Positions 23,941-39,523 of a stretch of DNA of 64,000 nt are shown here, piece by piece. The number at the start of each line of letters is the position of its first letter. The first letter of the stretch is position 1. The position numbers and the translations under genes are program-made. This stretch comes from Bacillus sp. (in: firmicutes) (GTDB taxonomy: Bacteria; Bacillota; Bacilli; Bacillales; Cytobacillaceae). The notes below the pieces were generated by a model. That model made no database searches and was not told the DNA's origin. It saw only the letters and a program-made list of their open reading frames with translations. The stretch lies in the NCBI GenBank assembly GCA_011524525.1, contig WTKE01000025.1, positions 16,673 through 80,672 of the forward strand. Direction: 5' to 3'.

Positions 23941-26900
23941 AATAGTACTGCCTCCCTGCTGTTTGCGGGACTTTTCTCCATCGCCTCAGCTGAAAAATTC
24001 ATTGATTCAATTACGCGTAAAATAGCCTCTGCTGTATCTAATGAAGTTAAGCAAGGAACACCGTTTTCAACTGATTCTCTACGAATTCTAAAACCATCAC
24101 GTTCTGGCTGCTTTCCTTTTGTTAATGTATTAATGACAAATTGCGCTTGCCCGTTTCGAATTACATCAACGATATCAGGGTGGCCTCCACCAATCTTCTC
24201 AACAACCTTCACTGGAATTCCTTGTTCTTGGAAGAACTTCGCTGTCCCTTCCGTTGCCATTACCCGGAACCCGATTGAGAAGAAACGCTTCGCAATTCCT
24301 AAAGCTTCTTGCTTATCTTTGTCAGCAATTGTCATAAGAACTGATCCAAATCCTTGAATTTTCATTCCAGAAGCAACTAATCCTTTGTAAAGAGCTTTTT
24401 CAAGCGTTTGATCTTTCCCCATAACCTCACCAGTCGACTTCATCTCTGGTCCTAATGTAATATCAACTCGTCTTAGCTTAGCAAAAGAGAACACCGGTAC
24501 TTTAACGAATACACCTTGCTTTTCTTCTACCAGCCCTGTCTCATAGCCTTGCTCCTTCAACGATAAGCCAAGAATCGCTTTCGTTGCCAGATTAGCCATT
24601 GGTACGTTTGTGATTTTGCTTAAGAATGGCACCGTACGACTTGAACGAGGATTTACTTCCAACACATACACTTCTTCTTTTGAAACCACGTATTGAATGT
24701 TGAAAAGTCCAATGATTCCTAAACCTTTAGCCAAACGAATGGTGTAATCAACAAGTTTATCTTTTACTGCTTGTGATATGCTTTGTGGTGGGTACACAGC
24801 GATTGAGTCACCCGAGTGAACTCCAGCTCTTTCAATATGTTCCATAATTCCAGGAATAATTACTGTTTCGCCATCACAGATGGCATCTACTTCTATTTCT
24901 TTTCCTGTTAGGTAACGGTCAATTAATATCGGATGCTCAGGATTAATCTTTACTGCTTCCTTCATGTATTGCAATAACTCAGCTTCTTGATAAACGATTT
25001 GCATCGCTCTACCACCAAGTACATATGATGGACGAACCAATACCGGATAACCGATTGAGTTTGCAATCACAGCTGCTTCAGCCGCTGTTCTTGCAGTTTT
25101 TCCTAACGGCTGAGGAATTCCTAGCTCTTGTAATGCTGCTTCAAAACGATCACGGTTTTCTGCACGATCAAGATCATCCAAGCTCGTTCCAAGGATCTTT
25201 ACTCCTCTTTCTACTAACTTAGAGGCTAGGTTAATCGCTGTTTGTCCTCCGAACTGGACAACCACTCCAGCTGGCTTTTCTAAGTCAATTACGTGCATAA
25301 CATCTTCTATCGTTAGTGGTTCAAAATAAAGCTTATCTGAGATACTAAAATCGGTTGAAACTGTTTCCGGGTTATTATTAATGATGATTGCTTCATATCC
25401 TGCCTCTTGAATCGCCCATACGGCATGAACCGTTGAGTAGTCAAATTCAATCCCTTGACCAATTCGGATTGGACCAGAACCAAGCACAATTACACTTTCA
25501 CGTTCACTTACAATCGATTCATTCTCGTCTTCATACGTTCCGTAATAATAAGGTGTTTCAGACTCGAACTCAGCTGCACATGTATCTACCATTTTATAAA
25601 CTGGAACAATGCCCTTTTCTACTCGCCAATCGTAAACAGCACGCTCATTTGTTGCCCATAGCTTAGCAAGGGTACTGTCAGCAAATCCCATTTCCTTTGC
25701 TTCTTTCGTGATTTCCTCGTCAAAAGGAAGAGCTTGCAACTTTGCCTCAAACTCGACAATCTTAGAAAATTTTGCAAGGAAGAATAGATCAATTTTGCTC
25801 CATGCATGAATGGTTTGAATCGTAACGCCACGTCTTAACGCTTCCCCAATATAGAACAGTCGCTCATCTCCAGCTTTACGAATTCGTTTCTCAAGTAACT
25901 CATCAGAGATGTCATCAGCATCGTTTAGAGAAAAGTGGAACACATTCGCTTCTAGGGATCGAATCGCTTTTAATAGAGATTCCTCAAATGTACGGCCAAT
26001 TGCCATTACCTCACCGGTCGCCTTCATTTGTGTCCCTAGTGTACGGTTAGCACTTTCAAACTTATCAAACGGCCATCTTGGGATTTTAGAAACAATATAA
26101 TCTAGTGCAGGCTCAAAGCTTGCATATGTTTTTCCTGTAACAGGGTTCATCATTTCATCAAGAGTTAATCCAACCGCAATTTTTGCCGCTAGCTTAGCAA
26201 TCGGATATCCTGTTGCTTTAGATGCTAGCGCAGAAGATCTACTTACACGTGGATTTACTTCAATGATGTAATAATCATAACTGTCAGGATCTAAAGCTAG
26301 CTGTACATTACAGCCACCCTCAATTCCTAGGGCACGAATGATTTTTAATGATGTGTTTCTGAGCATTTGATACTCACGATCACTTAGCGTTTGACTCGGT
26401 GCAACAACGATTGAATCACCTGTATGAACACCGACTGGATCGATATTTTCCATATTACATACAACGATTGCATTGTCATTAGCGTCTCGCATCACTTCAT
26501 ATTCAATCTCTTTAAATCCGGCAATACTTTTCTCTAATAAACATTGAGTAACGGGGCTATTCTTTAATCCGCTTGTAACGATTTCAACTAATTCCTCTTC
26601 GTTATTACATATACCGCCACCCGTTCCACCGAGTGTAAATGCTGGACGAACGATGACTGGATAACCGATTTGTGCTACGAAGTCATATGCTTCTTTGAGA
26701 TTATGAATAATTTCACTTTCAGGTACTGGCTCGCCTAAGTCATTCATTAATGTACGGAATAAATCTCGATCTTCCGCTTGCTCAATAGCAGAAAGCTTAG
26801 TGCCTAATATTTCTACATTACATTCTTCAAGAACTCCAGAGTTGGCTAGCTCTACTGCTAGGTTTAAACCTGTTTGTCCACCAAGTGTTGGTACAAGTGC

Positions 26901-27152
26901 ATCTGGACGTTCTTTTCGGATAATTGTGCTAACGAACTCCAGAGTTAGCGGTTCAATATACACAGCATCTGCCATCGTTGTATCTGTCATGATTGTTGCT
27001 GGGTTTGAGTTTACTAGGATGACACGGTACCCTTCTTCTTTTAATGCGATACATGCTTGAGCACCTGCATAATCAAATTCTGCTGCTTGACCAATGACAA
27101 TGGGACCTGATCCGATAACTAGTATGCTTTTTATATCTGTACGCTTTGGCAT
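23937..27152 (-). CDS. carB: Carbamoyl-phosphate synthase large subunit (pyrimidine-specific)
   Basis: 1071 aa; [30 protein letters not shown], duplicated ATP-grasp domains, MGS-like C-terminus. Confidence 0.97.
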
Positions 27153-28230
27153 TCGATTGCACCTTCCTCTTTTTCTGTCTCAATCAACTGTAAGAACTGT
27201 TCGAATAAATAATTTGCATCCTCTGGTCCTGGTGAAGCTTCTGGATGATACTGGACTGTAAATGCTTTTGCTTCTTTATGCTTTAATCCTTCAACCGTTC
27301 CGTCATTTAAGGCAATATGTGTAACCTCTAACGAAGTTCCTTTTAGGGATTCTTCTTCAACTGTATAGCCGTGGTTTTGTGAAGTAAGAGCAACTTTTCC
27401 TGTTGCTAAATCCTTCACCGGATGGTTCGAACCTCTGTGACCAAATTTCAACTTAACCGTGTTCGCTCCACATGCTAAGGCAAACAACTGATGACCTAAA
27501 CAAATTCCAAATAGTGGAACATGTCCGATAATTTGTTGAATCATTTCAATTGCTTCTGGTACATCCTTAGGGTCCCCAGGTCCATTCGATAGCATCACTC
27601 CGTCTGGCTTCAAACTTTTAATTTCTTCAGCTGTTGTGTTATAAGGAACAACGATTACGTCACAATCACGCTTATTTAATTCGCGTAAAATCCCATGCTT
27701 CATTCCAAAGTCAACAAGAACGATTCTTCTTCCTCTACCAGGGCTTGCATAAGCAGATTTTGTAGAAACCTGTTTTACTTGATCGTTTCTAAATGGTGCT
27801 TTTAACCCTTCAAGTACTTCCTCGACACTTGCATCAATCGAACAGATGGCACCCTTTAGTGCCCCGTATTGTCGAATGATTCTTGTAAGCTTTCTTGTAT
27901 CGACACCTGAAATTCCAGGAATATTCTTTTCTTTTAATAATTCATCTAATGTTTTTTCGTTTCTCCAGTTCGATGCAAACTCTGCCGCTTCCTTCACAAC
28001 CATTCCATGAACAGACGGAGAAATTGATTCAAAATCATCACGATTAATTCCATAATTTCCAACAAGCGGATACGTAAAAGTAACGATTTGTCCACAGTAA
28101 GATGGATCAGAGAGAATTTCCTGATAACCAGTCATTCCCGTGTTAAACACGACTTCCCCCATTTTTTCTGTGTCACTTCCAAAAGCTTTCCCGATAAAAA
28201 CTGTACCGTTTTCTAGAATTAATTGCCTTT

Positions 28231-28234
<4 letters not shown>
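27131..28234 (-). CDS. carA: Carbamoyl-phosphate synthase small subunit
   Basis: [36 protein letters not shown] glutaminase motif; start 28234 overlaps the pyrC stop (ATGA). Confidence 0.97.
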
Positions 28235-30556
<2,322 letters not shown>

Positions 30557-30571
30557 CTTTAAAAGGTGTAA

Positions 30572-31873
30572 CTATGCTACTTCATTTTCCTTTTCACTTT
30601 CAAACATATCTTCTGCCATTTCTGGTCTACCAGGGAGGATTAGGTTAATCACAATCCCCAAAATTGCTGCTAAAGCCATTCCATGGATTTCAAAGCCTTC
30701 TGATACTTTAATGACTGCTCCACCAATACCTACCACTAAAATTACTGATGAGATCACTAGGTTTCGCTTGTCACCAAAGTCAATTTTGCTATCAACTAAC
30801 ATACGTAATCCCGATGATGCGATAATTCCGAATAGGAGGATGGATACTCCACCCATTACTGGAGTAGGGATTGAGCTTATTAACGCTGTTACTTTCCCGA
30901 TGAATCCAAATACTGTAGCAACGACTGCTGCTCCAAGAAGGACATACACGCTGTACACTCTTGTAATGGCTAGAACTCCAATGTTTTCACCATATGTTGT
31001 CTTCGGTGGACCACCGATTAGTGCAGAGATCATTGTTGCTGTTCCATCTCCTAAAATCGAACGGTGTAAACCAGGGTTTTTAATATAATCACGACCAACC
31101 ACTTTTCCTAATACAAGCTGGTGACCAATATGTTCTGATAATGTTACGATGGCTACTGGAGCCATTAACAATACTAAATCAAGGGTTACTTTTACTTCAT
31201 AATCAACGAATGGTACAAAGAAGTTTGGCATTTCAAACCATTTTGCTGCTGCTACTGGAGCAAAATCAACGATTCCTACTATTAATGAGTACACATATCC
31301 GATAATGATACCTGCGAGAATTGGAATCATGCTTAATGTTCCTTTTCCGTAGATGGAGAAAATGATGGTTGCTACTAATGTTACAAGTGCAGCTGAGAAA
31401 TGTAGTAGGCTGTACTCTCCAGCTGGGTTATTCATTGCCATACTAACTGCGGTTCCTGCTAAAGCCAACCCGATTACAATAATGATTGGTCCTACTACGA
31501 TTGGTGGAAGGAGATTCATAATCCATCGGTAGCCAGCTTTTTTAATGATTAGTGCAACAATTCCGTACACTAAACCAGCAATAAAGCTTCCAATCATGGC
31601 TCCTGCTGGACCACCTGTTGCTTTTGCCGCAATAATTGGTGTAATGAAAGCGAATGATGATCCTAAATAGGCTGGTACTTGCCATTTCGTTATCATAAGG
31701 AACGCGATCGTTCCTAAACCACTGGAGATAAGTGCAATCGCTGGATCAAGTCCAACTAAGAATGGTACTAATATGGTAGCTCCAAACATAGCGAATAAGT
31801 GCTGTAGGCTAAGTGTGAGCCAATGGATTGGTTTCGGTGTTTCGTGGACATCTAGGATTGGTTTGTTATTCAT
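30572..31873 (-). CDS. pyrP: Uracil permease
   Basis: NCS2 family membrane protein (FAMFGATILVPFLVGLDPAIALISSG); between pyrR and pyrB; start MNNKPILDVHE at 31873. Confidence 0.95.
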   Translation of the reverse strand: MNNKPILDVHETPKPIHWLTLSLQHLFAMFGATILVPFLVGLDPAIALISSGLGTIAFLMITKWQVPAYLGSSFAFITPIIAAKATGGPAGAMIGSFIAGLVYGIVALIIKKAGYRWIMNLLPPIVVGPIIIVIGLALAGTAVSMAMNNPAGEYSLLHFSAALVTLVATIIFSIYGKGTLSMIPILAGIIIGYVYSLIVGIVDFAPVAAAKWFEMPNFFVPFVDYEVKVTLDLVLLMAPVAIVTLSEHIGHQLVLGKVVGRDYIKNPGLHRSILGDGTATMISALIGGPPKTTYGENIGVLAITRVYSVYVLLGAAVVATVFGFIGKVTALISSIPTPVMGGVSILLFGIIASSGLRMLVDSKIDFGDKRNLVISSVILVVGIGGAVIKVSEGFEIHGMALAAILGIVINLILPGRPEMAEDMFESEKENEVA

Positions 31874-31899
31874 GTATGTGTCTCTCCTCTGGTTAGTTA

Positions 31900-32005
31900 A
31901 AATAAAAACCCTCTTTTGCACAAGAGGGTCTAGTTGCAGGTCAAGGGTATATTCCACCCCTTAATTCTACATTTCCCCTTGAAAGCCTCTCTGTGCTTTT
32001 TTAAA
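31900..32005 (-). promoter_or_regulatory. PyrR-dependent attenuator in the pyrR-pyrP intergenic region
   Basis: Minus strand: GCACAGAGAGGCTTTC binding element and terminator ACCCTCTTGTGCAAAAGAGGGTTTTTATT. Confidence 0.88.
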
Positions 32006-32014
32006 AGGTTATAT

Positions 32015-32695
<681 letters not shown>

Positions 32696-32735
32696 TATTC
32701 AACTATAGAAATCATAAAACAGATGTAGAACTTTG

Positions 32736-33647
32736 TCAACGATTATTTCTTAAAGACTCGAGAAGCTCTATAAAGTACTCTGGTAATGGTGCTTCAAATT
32801 CTAAGTATTCATTGGTTCGAGGATGATTAAATCCTAACACACCCGCATGCAGAGCTTGTCCACCAATATCTAGCGTTTTTCTTGGTCCATATTTTGGGTC
32901 TCCTGCTAACGGATAACCTATATACTTCATATGAACTCTGATCTGATGGGTACGTCCTGTCTCTAACTGACATTCGACAAGGGTAAAATCTTTAAAGCGC
33001 TCTATTACCTGAAAATGAGTAACGGCATGCTTTCCGTTATCCACTACAGTCATACTTTGACGATCTTTAGGGTCCCTTGCTAGCGGGGCATCAATTGTCC
33101 CATAATCATGCGGAATAACTCCATGGACAATGGCACGGTATTTACGGGTTACTGTCTTTGCAACGAGTTGATTTACAAGGCTTTCGTGAGCCATATCATT
33201 TTTTGCAACCATCAATAACCCGGAGGTGTCCTTATCGATTCGATGGACGATACCTGGTCGAAGCACTCCATTAATACCCGACAGATCTTTACAATGAGCC
33301 ATTAAACCATTTACAAGTGTCCCTGTAGTGTGACCAGGTGCTGGGTGCACCACCATTCCCTTAGGCTTGTTTACAACTAATACATCACTATCCTCATAGA
33401 AAACCTCGAGGTCCATAGACTCTGGAACCACATCAAGCTCCTCTGGATCAGGAATGCTTATTTCTATCATATCTCCAACCGAACATTTATAACTACTTTT
33501 TACTTTTTGACCGTTAACAACAACGTTCCCCTCTTGCATCCATAGCTGCACTTGAGACCTCGACCATTCATTGTTAACACTCGAAAGAACCTTATCTAGT
33601 CTTTCGCCTTTATGCTCTTCATTAATTGTTTGTATTACTTTTTCCAT
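32736..33647 (-). CDS. ylyB: RluA-family 23S rRNA pseudouridine synthase (RluD/YlyB)
   Basis: S4 domain N-terminus, [30 protein letters not shown] motifs. Confidence 0.95.
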   Translation of the reverse strand: MEKVIQTINEEHKGERLDKVLSSVNNEWSRSQVQLWMQEGNVVVNGQKVKSSYKCSVGDMIEISIPDPEELDVVPESMDLEVFYEDSDVLVVNKPKGMVVHPAPGHTTGTLVNGLMAHCKDLSGINGVLRPGIVHRIDKDTSGLLMVAKNDMAHESLVNQLVAKTVTRKYRAIVHGVIPHDYGTIDAPLARDPKDRQSMTVVDNGKHAVTHFQVIERFKDFTLVECQLETGRTHQIRVHMKYIGYPLAGDPKYGPRKTLDIGGQALHAGVLGFNHPRTNEYLEFEAPLPEYFIELLESLRNNR

Positions 33648-34125
33648 TTGCTATCTCCTTAGATTGTCGCTCTTCTTGCCACATTTGTATCATTAATAAA
33701 CCTACTCCAATAACTAAGGCTGAATCAGCAATATTAAAGATAGGGAAATTATAATTAAAAATATACGTATGAATAAAATCGACTACTTCTTTATGTACTA
33801 CTCGGTCGTAGAAATTACCAATCGCTCCTCCTAGCATTAACCCGAGAGCCACTCCAAGAAGTCTTCTACCTTTCGCTGCTTTTTGAATATAAAGAACAAT
33901 CCCGATAATTACAATCACAGTTATTAAATAAAAAAACCACATTTGTCCTTGCAAAATACCCCAAGCAGCCCCTCTATTACGGTGGGAGGTAATATAAAAC
34001 CAGTTTTCTATAACGGTTATGCTTTCTCCAAGCTCCATTCTTTTCACAACTAACCATTTGGTCCATTGATCAAGAATAATGACAATTAATGCGATTATGT
34101 AATAAAACACAAAGGAAACCTCCAA
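33622..34125 (-). CDS. lspA: Lipoprotein signal peptidase (signal peptidase II)
   Basis: [40 protein letters not shown] motifs. Confidence 0.96.
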   Translation of the reverse strand: MEVSFVFYYIIALIVIILDQWTKWLVVKRMELGESITVIENWFYITSHRNRGAAWGILQGQMWFFYLITVIVIIGIVLYIQKAAKGRRLLGVALGLMLGGAIGNFYDRVVHKEVVDFIHTYIFNYNFPIFNIADSALVIGVGLLMIQMWQEERQSKEIANGKSNTNN

Positions 34126-34192
34126 ACCTTCTCTTAATATTCCCTTTGCATTTTAGCACATTCTCTATAAAAACGACAGTAAACGCTTCGGA

Positions 34193-34486
34193 TTAAAAAA
34201 GTGGTTTACATAAATATTGATCCAGCTTCCCACAGTCCTCCACCGTTTTTAAGGTGGGCACCATTTGAAGGAGTTCATAAGGCAACAATTCACCTGATAT
34301 TTCGCATCTGCCATACGTACCATTCTCCAATTTTTGAATGGCACTATTGATGTCTCTTAATTCTTCCTCAATAAGCGGTTTTACTAAGGGAGATCCTTTC
34401 GAATTTGATAATTGCATCATTAATTCAGTACGCGATTTCCGGAGTTCCAAATAGAGCTTTTGTTCAAATGCTTCCATTTTGTTCAT
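34193..34486 (-). CDS. ylyA: TraR/DksA-type C4 zinc finger-like protein (YlyA-like), degenerate zinc site
   Basis: DINSAIQKLENGTYGRCEISGELLPYELLQMVPTLKTVEDC matches the DksA/TraR C-terminal layout; position between lspA and ileS. Confidence 0.75.
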   Translation of the reverse strand: MNKMEAFEQKLYLELRKSRTELMMQLSNSKGSPLVKPLIEEELRDINSAIQKLENGTYGRCEISGELLPYELLQMVPTLKTVEDCGKLDQYLCKPLF

Positions 34487-34615
34487 ACCTCCGTTTTCAG
34501 ATGTTTTCCGTTAGTATATCGCGATGGACATGATTCGACACGAACAACATTTAACAACGAAAACAATCATTAACGAAAGTGGAATAATTACTCATACATA
34601 TTCCCTAAACACATG

Positions 34616-34642
34616 AAAAACTCTCCGGAAATCCAGAGAGTT
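34616..34642 (-). terminator. Terminator downstream of ileS
   Basis: AACTCTCCGG-aaat-CCAGAGAGTT; minus-strand side followed by TTTTTC. Confidence 0.7.
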
Positions 34643-34652
34643 CTTCCATTTT

Positions 34653-37424
34653 TTATACAAGATGGCTGTAGTTTTCTTTCACTACTTCTGCACAGCGTGG
34701 ACAAAGGGTTGGGTGCTCCTCGACTTTGCCAACTTCAGTTGTTACGGTCCAACAGCGTTCACAAGTTTCACCTTCAGCTTTAGATACGACAATAGCAGCT
34801 GTTTCAAGCTTCACAGCTTCCGCAGGCGCAGAATCCATATCTCCAGCTAACTCAAAACCAGACACAATAAATAGTTGTTGAAGGTTTTCTTTAACTGATT
34901 GTAAAAGTTCCTTTGTTTCTCCTGTAGCATACAAGCTAATTTTTGCTGTTAATGACTTACCGATTACCTTTGCATTACGTGCTTCTTCTAAAGCCTTAAG
35001 GACATCATCACGAACCTTCATAAATTTGGTCCATTTTTCTTCAAGCTGCTTTGCATCAGGAAGGTCAACATACGAAGGCATATCGGTTAATTGAACACTA
35101 TCTTCCTCCACATTAGGAATATATGCCCATACTTCATCAGCTGTATGAGAAAGAATCGGAGCTGATAATTTGGTTAACTCTAATAAGCTTTCATATAAAA
35201 CCGTTTGGATGGCACGGCGCTCGTAGTGATTCTTTGCCTCAATATATAGAACGTCCTTTGCAAAGTCAAGGTAGAATGCACTGAGGTCTAGCGTACAGAA
35301 GTTATTGATCGCATGGTAAATGCTAGCAAATTCGTATTCTTCATAAGACTTTGTCACAGATTTAATTAGCTTGTTTAGCTTCACCAACATGAATTGATCT
35401 ACTTCACGAAGCTTATCAAATTCTACTTTGTCTGTAGCAGGATTAAAGTCTGCTAAGTTACCTAATAAGAATCGGAATGTGTTACGGATCTTACGATATA
35501 CTTCAGCAACTTGCTTTAAGATAGCGTCAGATACACGAACATCTGATTGATAATCTACTGATGCTACCCATAGACGTAAAATATCTGCACCTAGCTGATC
35601 CATTACCTTAGCAGGGACAACAACATTACCAATTGATTTACTCATCTTTCTACCTTCACCATCAAGGGCGAAACCATGGCTGAGAACTCCCTTATAAGGA
35701 GCTTTACCTGTTACAGCTACCCCTGTAGATAATGAAGAGTTAAACCATCCACGGTATTGGTCAGATCCTTCAAGATAAAGATCAGCCGGTCTTTGTAGAT
35801 CATTTCTCTCTTCTAAAACGGCTTGATGAGAAGAACCAGAATCAAACCAAACGTCCATAATATCCGTTTCTTTTGTGAATTTCCCATTTGGACTTGATGG
35901 ATGAGTAAAACCTTCCGGTAAAAGCTCTTTAGCATCTTTTTCAAACCAGACATTTGAACCATGTTCACGGAATAACCCGGATACATGTTCAATGGTTTCA
36001 TCCGTGATAATTGGTTCTCCGTCTTCCCCATAGAACACAGGAATTGGAACACCCCATACACGTTGACGAGAAATACACCAATCCCCACGGTCACGTACCA
36101 TATTAAATAAACGAGTTTCTCCCCAAGCTGGAACCCACTTCGTTTCCTTAACAGCTTCCAACAAGTCTTCACGGAAATCTTTAATAGATGCGAACCACTG
36201 AGCTGTTGCTCGGAAAATAACAGGCTTTTTCGTTCTCCAGTCATGCGGATATGAATGAGTAATGAATGTTAATTTTAATAAAGCGCCCACTTCTTGTAGC
36301 TTTTCCGTAATCGGCTTATTCGCTGTATCATAGAAAAGTCCTTCGAAGCCAACTGCTTCCTTCGTCATAACCCCTTTATCATCAACTGGACAAAGAACAT
36401 CTAAACCATATTTTTGACCTACATGAAAATCGTCTTCCCCATGCCCTGGTGCCGTATGAACACAGCCCGTACCTGCATCTGTTGTAACATGTTCGCCAAG
36501 CATAACTAATGAAGTACGATCATATAAAGGATGCTTCGCTAAAATATGTTCTAGCTCTTGACCTTTCACCGTCTTTACTACCGTTACTTCTTCCCAACCA
36601 ATTTCTTTTGTGACTGCTTCTAAAAGCTCTTCAGCCACAAGGTATTTTTTATTATTCACTTCCGCAACAACATAATTTAATGTTGGATGAACGGAAATTC
36701 CAAGGTTTGCTGGAATGGTCCATGGTGTTGTTGTCCAGATAACGATTTCCGTATCAGCATCAAGCACACCCTTACCATCTTGAACAGGGAAGCCAACATA
36801 AATTGAAGCTGACTTTTTATCCTGGTACTCAATTTCCGCTTCTGCTAAAGCAGATTCACTAGAAGGTGACCAATATACCGGCTTTAATCCTTTGTAGATA
36901 TAGCCTTTCTTAGCCATTTCACCAAAGACCTTGATTTGCTGTGCTTCATATGCTGGATCAAGAGTGATATAAGGATTTTCCCAATCTCCACGAACACCTA
37001 AACGTTTAAATTGAGTACGTTGAGAATCAATTTGACCTAAAGCATACTCTTCACAAAGCTTACGAAACTCTGCAACTGTAAGTTCTTTGCGTTTTACACC
37101 CTTATTTGTTAATGCTTGCTCAATTGGCAGCCCGTGTGTATCCCAACCTGGAACATATGGAGCATTGTATCCACTCATTGACTTATAACGCACAATAAAG
37201 TCCTTAAGGATTTTATTTAATGCGTGCCCCATGTGAATATCTCCGTTTGCGTACGGTGGCCCATCGTGAAGAACAAACATCGGACGATTCTTCGTACGAT
37301 CTTGAACTCTAGAATAAATATCCATTTGGTTCCATTTTTCTTGAATATCCGGCTCACGCTTTGGCAAATTCCCACGCATCGGGAATTCAGTTTGTGGCAT
37401 CAATAACGTATCTTTATAATCCAT
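34653..37424 (-). CDS. ileS: Isoleucyl-tRNA synthetase
   Basis: 923 aa; [12 protein letters not shown] (HIGH), KMSKSIGN (KMSKS), C-terminal CERCW...CPRC zinc motif. Confidence 0.98.
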   Translation of the reverse strand: MDYKDTLLMPQTEFPMRGNLPKREPDIQEKWNQMDIYSRVQDRTKNRPMFVLHDGPPYANGDIHMGHALNKILKDFIVRYKSMSGYNAPYVPGWDTHGLPIEQALTNKGVKRKELTVAEFRKLCEEYALGQIDSQRTQFKRLGVRGDWENPYITLDPAYEAQQIKVFGEMAKKGYIYKGLKPVYWSPSSESALAEAEIEYQDKKSASIYVGFPVQDGKGVLDADTEIVIWTTTPWTIPANLGISVHPTLNYVVAEVNNKKYLVAEELLEAVTKEIGWEEVTVVKTVKGQELEHILAKHPLYDRTSLVMLGEHVTTDAGTGCVHTAPGHGEDDFHVGQKYGLDVLCPVDDKGVMTKEAVGFEGLFYDTANKPITEKLQEVGALLKLTFITHSYPHDWRTKKPVIFRATAQWFASIKDFREDLLEAVKETKWVPAWGETRLFNMVRDRGDWCISRQRVWGVPIPVFYGEDGEPIITDETIEHVSGLFREHGSNVWFEKDAKELLPEGFTHPSSPNGKFTKETDIMDVWFDSGSSHQAVLEERNDLQRPADLYLEGSDQYRGWFNSSLSTGVAVTGKAPYKGVLSHGFALDGEGRKMSKSIGNVVVPAKVMDQLGADILRLWVASVDYQSDVRVSDAILKQVAEVYRKIRNTFRFLLGNLADFNPATDKVEFDKLREVDQFMLVKLNKLIKSVTKSYEEYEFASIYHAINNFCTLDLSAFYLDFAKDVLYIEAKNHYERRAIQTVLYESLLELTKLSAPILSHTADEVWAYIPNVEEDSVQLTDMPSYVDLPDAKQLEEKWTKFMKVRDDVLKALEEARNAKVIGKSLTAKISLYATGETKELLQSVKENLQQLFIVSGFELAGDMDSAPAEAVKLETAAIVVSKAEGETCERCWTVTTEVGKVEEHPTLCPRCAEVVKENYSHLV

Positions 37425-37489
37425 TTTTAAACTTCCTCCTAAATCTTGCTCTTCTAGCTTCAGTGTTACCAGTAATTAGTAAAAATAAA

Positions 37490-37745
37490 TACAAAAAAGC
37501 CCTCTCATCCCAAAAAGGGACGAGAAGGCTTATATTCCCGCGGTACCACCCTAGTAGATAGGCTAAAAACCCATCCGCTCAAAAATTCGTAACGTGAATT
37601 TAAACGCCAAAGCTTACTATACCTTGTGGTCGTTCAGCTTGGTACTCAAGGGTGATATTCAAACTTATCGCTTTTGTTAACCTTCCACCAACTGTTAACT
37701 CGCTAGAAAAAGCATTGATAAATTCTACTATCCCTGTCATCGCAA
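37490..37745 (-). promoter_or_regulatory. T-box leader (isoleucine type) controlling ileS
   Basis: Minus strand: T-box core AGGGTGGTACCGCGGG (37538-37551 as ccgcggtaccaccc), terminator GCCTTCTCGTCCCtttttGGGATGAGAGGGCTTTTTT, candidate specifier AUC in GAAUAUCACCC, stem I element GCGAG...GGTGGAAGG. Confidence 0.92.
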
Positions 37746-37795
37746 CTTGAAATTTTTACTTGTTAAAAAATTATATTCGAAGAAACCGCTTTTCG

Positions 37796-38317
37796 TCAAG
37801 CCAATGAATCTTCTTCTTTTAAATTTGCAGATTTTAATTCTGCTGAATCAAGCTCGTACTGTAATAGATGATCCCAATCATCATTATTAAGCATATCGAG
37901 CTGTGCTTCAATAAGCATTTTAAAGCGAGTTCTAAACACTTTAGATTGCTTTTTCAGATCCTCAATCTCTAGAGCTATTTTACGAGCCTTAGAGAGGGAC
38001 TCATTTACAATGCGATCCGCATTTTTCTCCGCTTCTCTAATAATTAGCTTAGCTTCTTTTTGTGCATTACGCTTTAGTTCTTCCGCTGCTTCTTGAGCTA
38101 CTACAATGGATTTATTTAAGGTTTCTTCAATATTCGAAAAATGAGTTAAACGCTCATTCATATCCTTTAATCGTTCATCAAGTTCTTTCTTTTCTCGAAT
38201 AATCAACTCGTAGTCCTTGATTACTTGGTCAAGGAACTCATTTACTTCATCTTCATCGTAACCACGGAATCCTTTAGTAAATTCCTTGTTATGTATGTCT
38301 AACGGTGTTAATGGCAT
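37796..38317 (-). CDS. divIVA: Cell division protein DivIVA
   Basis: MPLTPLDIHNKEFTKGFRGYDEDEVNEFLDQVIKDYE plus coiled coil. Confidence 0.97.
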   Translation of the reverse strand: MPLTPLDIHNKEFTKGFRGYDEDEVNEFLDQVIKDYELIIREKKELDERLKDMNERLTHFSNIEETLNKSIVVAQEAAEELKRNAQKEAKLIIREAEKNADRIVNESLSKARKIALEIEDLKKQSKVFRTRFKMLIEAQLDMLNNDDWDHLLQYELDSAELKSANLKEEDSLA

Positions 38318-38409
38318 TATAAGCCACCTCCAATTGCTTAATAGTATATACTATTCATTGTAACAGATATTCGACAAGTACTTTTAAATTCCTGCAAATT
38401 TTTTATAAA

Positions 38410-39189
38410 TTATTGATGTTTTTCTACAACAATTCGCCATTTATCTTTCTTTGTTTTCCCATCGATGGAAGATAGTTTCGCTCTTCCGTATCCTCTTACC
38501 GATAAGACATCGTCTTCCTTACATTCAAAAGAGGGATTTTCAATGGTCATCCAATTCACTTTCACTACTCCACCTGCAATTAATGTTTGAGATTTCTGAC
38601 GAGAAATATTATGAGCAGCAGCTATCATAGCGTCTAATCTCAGGGAAGAAACGGTTGTTGAGTACTCATTCCATTGTTCCTTCATTTGAATGGCTTCTTC
38701 GAGACGACGAGCTTTTAAACTTACTTTCGAACGTCCTACCGACTCAAATTGCATGGATATGTAATCGCTAACTTCATTGGCGAGAAAGAGTTGAATCGTT
38801 TCCCCTTCTATAAGGATGTCTCCAAATTTCCCACGTTTTAGTCCAAGTGACATCATGCTACCTAAAATTTGTCGATGCTCAATTGATACAAATTTATTCG
38901 CGTAAACTAGCTCATATAAGGAAATTTGGAAATCCTCTTTCTCTACAGAATAATAATCTGGATAAATGAAGGCTCTCTTTCTTTCCACCGACTCTGCTCC
39001 ACCGAAAAATTGAACCTTTACCTCCAAATTCGCTCCAATTATCATCTCGACAATTTTCTGCTCTCTCGGGTCAAGAAAGTCCGTAAGCTTTGGGGCATAG
39101 TTACTCTCCACCTGTTCCTTCCAACTCATTACTTGATCGACAAAACTATGCTCTTCACGTCGGAAGTGCTGATGCAAATCCATATTCAT
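38410..39189 (-). CDS. ylmH: S4-domain RNA-binding protein YlmH
   Basis: C-terminal S4 domain (RLDAMIAAAHNISRQKSQTLIAGGVVKVNW); synteny ylmG-ylmH-divIVA. Confidence 0.93.
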   Translation of the reverse strand: MNMDLHQHFRREEHSFVDQVMSWKEQVESNYAPKLTDFLDPREQKIVEMIIGANLEVKVQFFGGAESVERKRAFIYPDYYSVEKEDFQISLYELVYANKFVSIEHRQILGSMMSLGLKRGKFGDILIEGETIQLFLANEVSDYISMQFESVGRSKVSLKARRLEEAIQMKEQWNEYSTTVSSLRLDAMIAAAHNISRQKSQTLIAGGVVKVNWMTIENPSFECKEDDVLSVRGYGRAKLSSIDGKTKKDKWRIVVEKHQ

Positions 39190-39226
39190 TCAATCTCCAA
39201 TCCAATTTAAAGATATGAAAGTACAA

Positions 39227-39250
39227 AAAAGGGGCATGGATGCCCCTTTT
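39227..39250 (-). terminator. Terminator between ylmG and ylmH
   Basis: AAAAGGGGCA-tgga-TGCCCCTTTT perfect 10-bp stem; minus side continues TTTTTT. Confidence 0.75.
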
Positions 39251-39252
39251 AG

Positions 39253-39516
39253 CTAAAACCAACCAAATAGCGTATACAAGCCTGTTGATGCCAATTTTAA
39301 TACAAAAATCCCAACAATCGGGGAAATATCAATCATTCCACCGATTGGAGGAATAATTCTTCGAAACGGCTCTAAATACGGTTCACAAATTCTTGCTAAA
39401 AATTGTCCAATACCGGTTTCTCTTGCATTTGGAAACCATGACATAAGAATATAAATAATCAAAGCCCATGAGTAGATATCAATCACTCGAATTAATATTG
39501 ATAAAAGTAAATCCAT
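39253..39516 (-). CDS. ylmG: YggT-family membrane protein YlmG
   Basis: [48 protein letters not shown]. Confidence 0.93.
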   Translation of the reverse strand: MDLLLSILIRVIDIYSWALIIYILMSWFPNARETGIGQFLARICEPYLEPFRRIIPPIGGMIDISPIVGIFVLKLASTGLYTLFGWF

Positions 39517-39523
39517 TTACCTA

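Noticed and set aside
35813-36244. 143-aa minus-strand ORF within ileS
   Set aside because: Out-of-frame shadow of a conserved ileS region.
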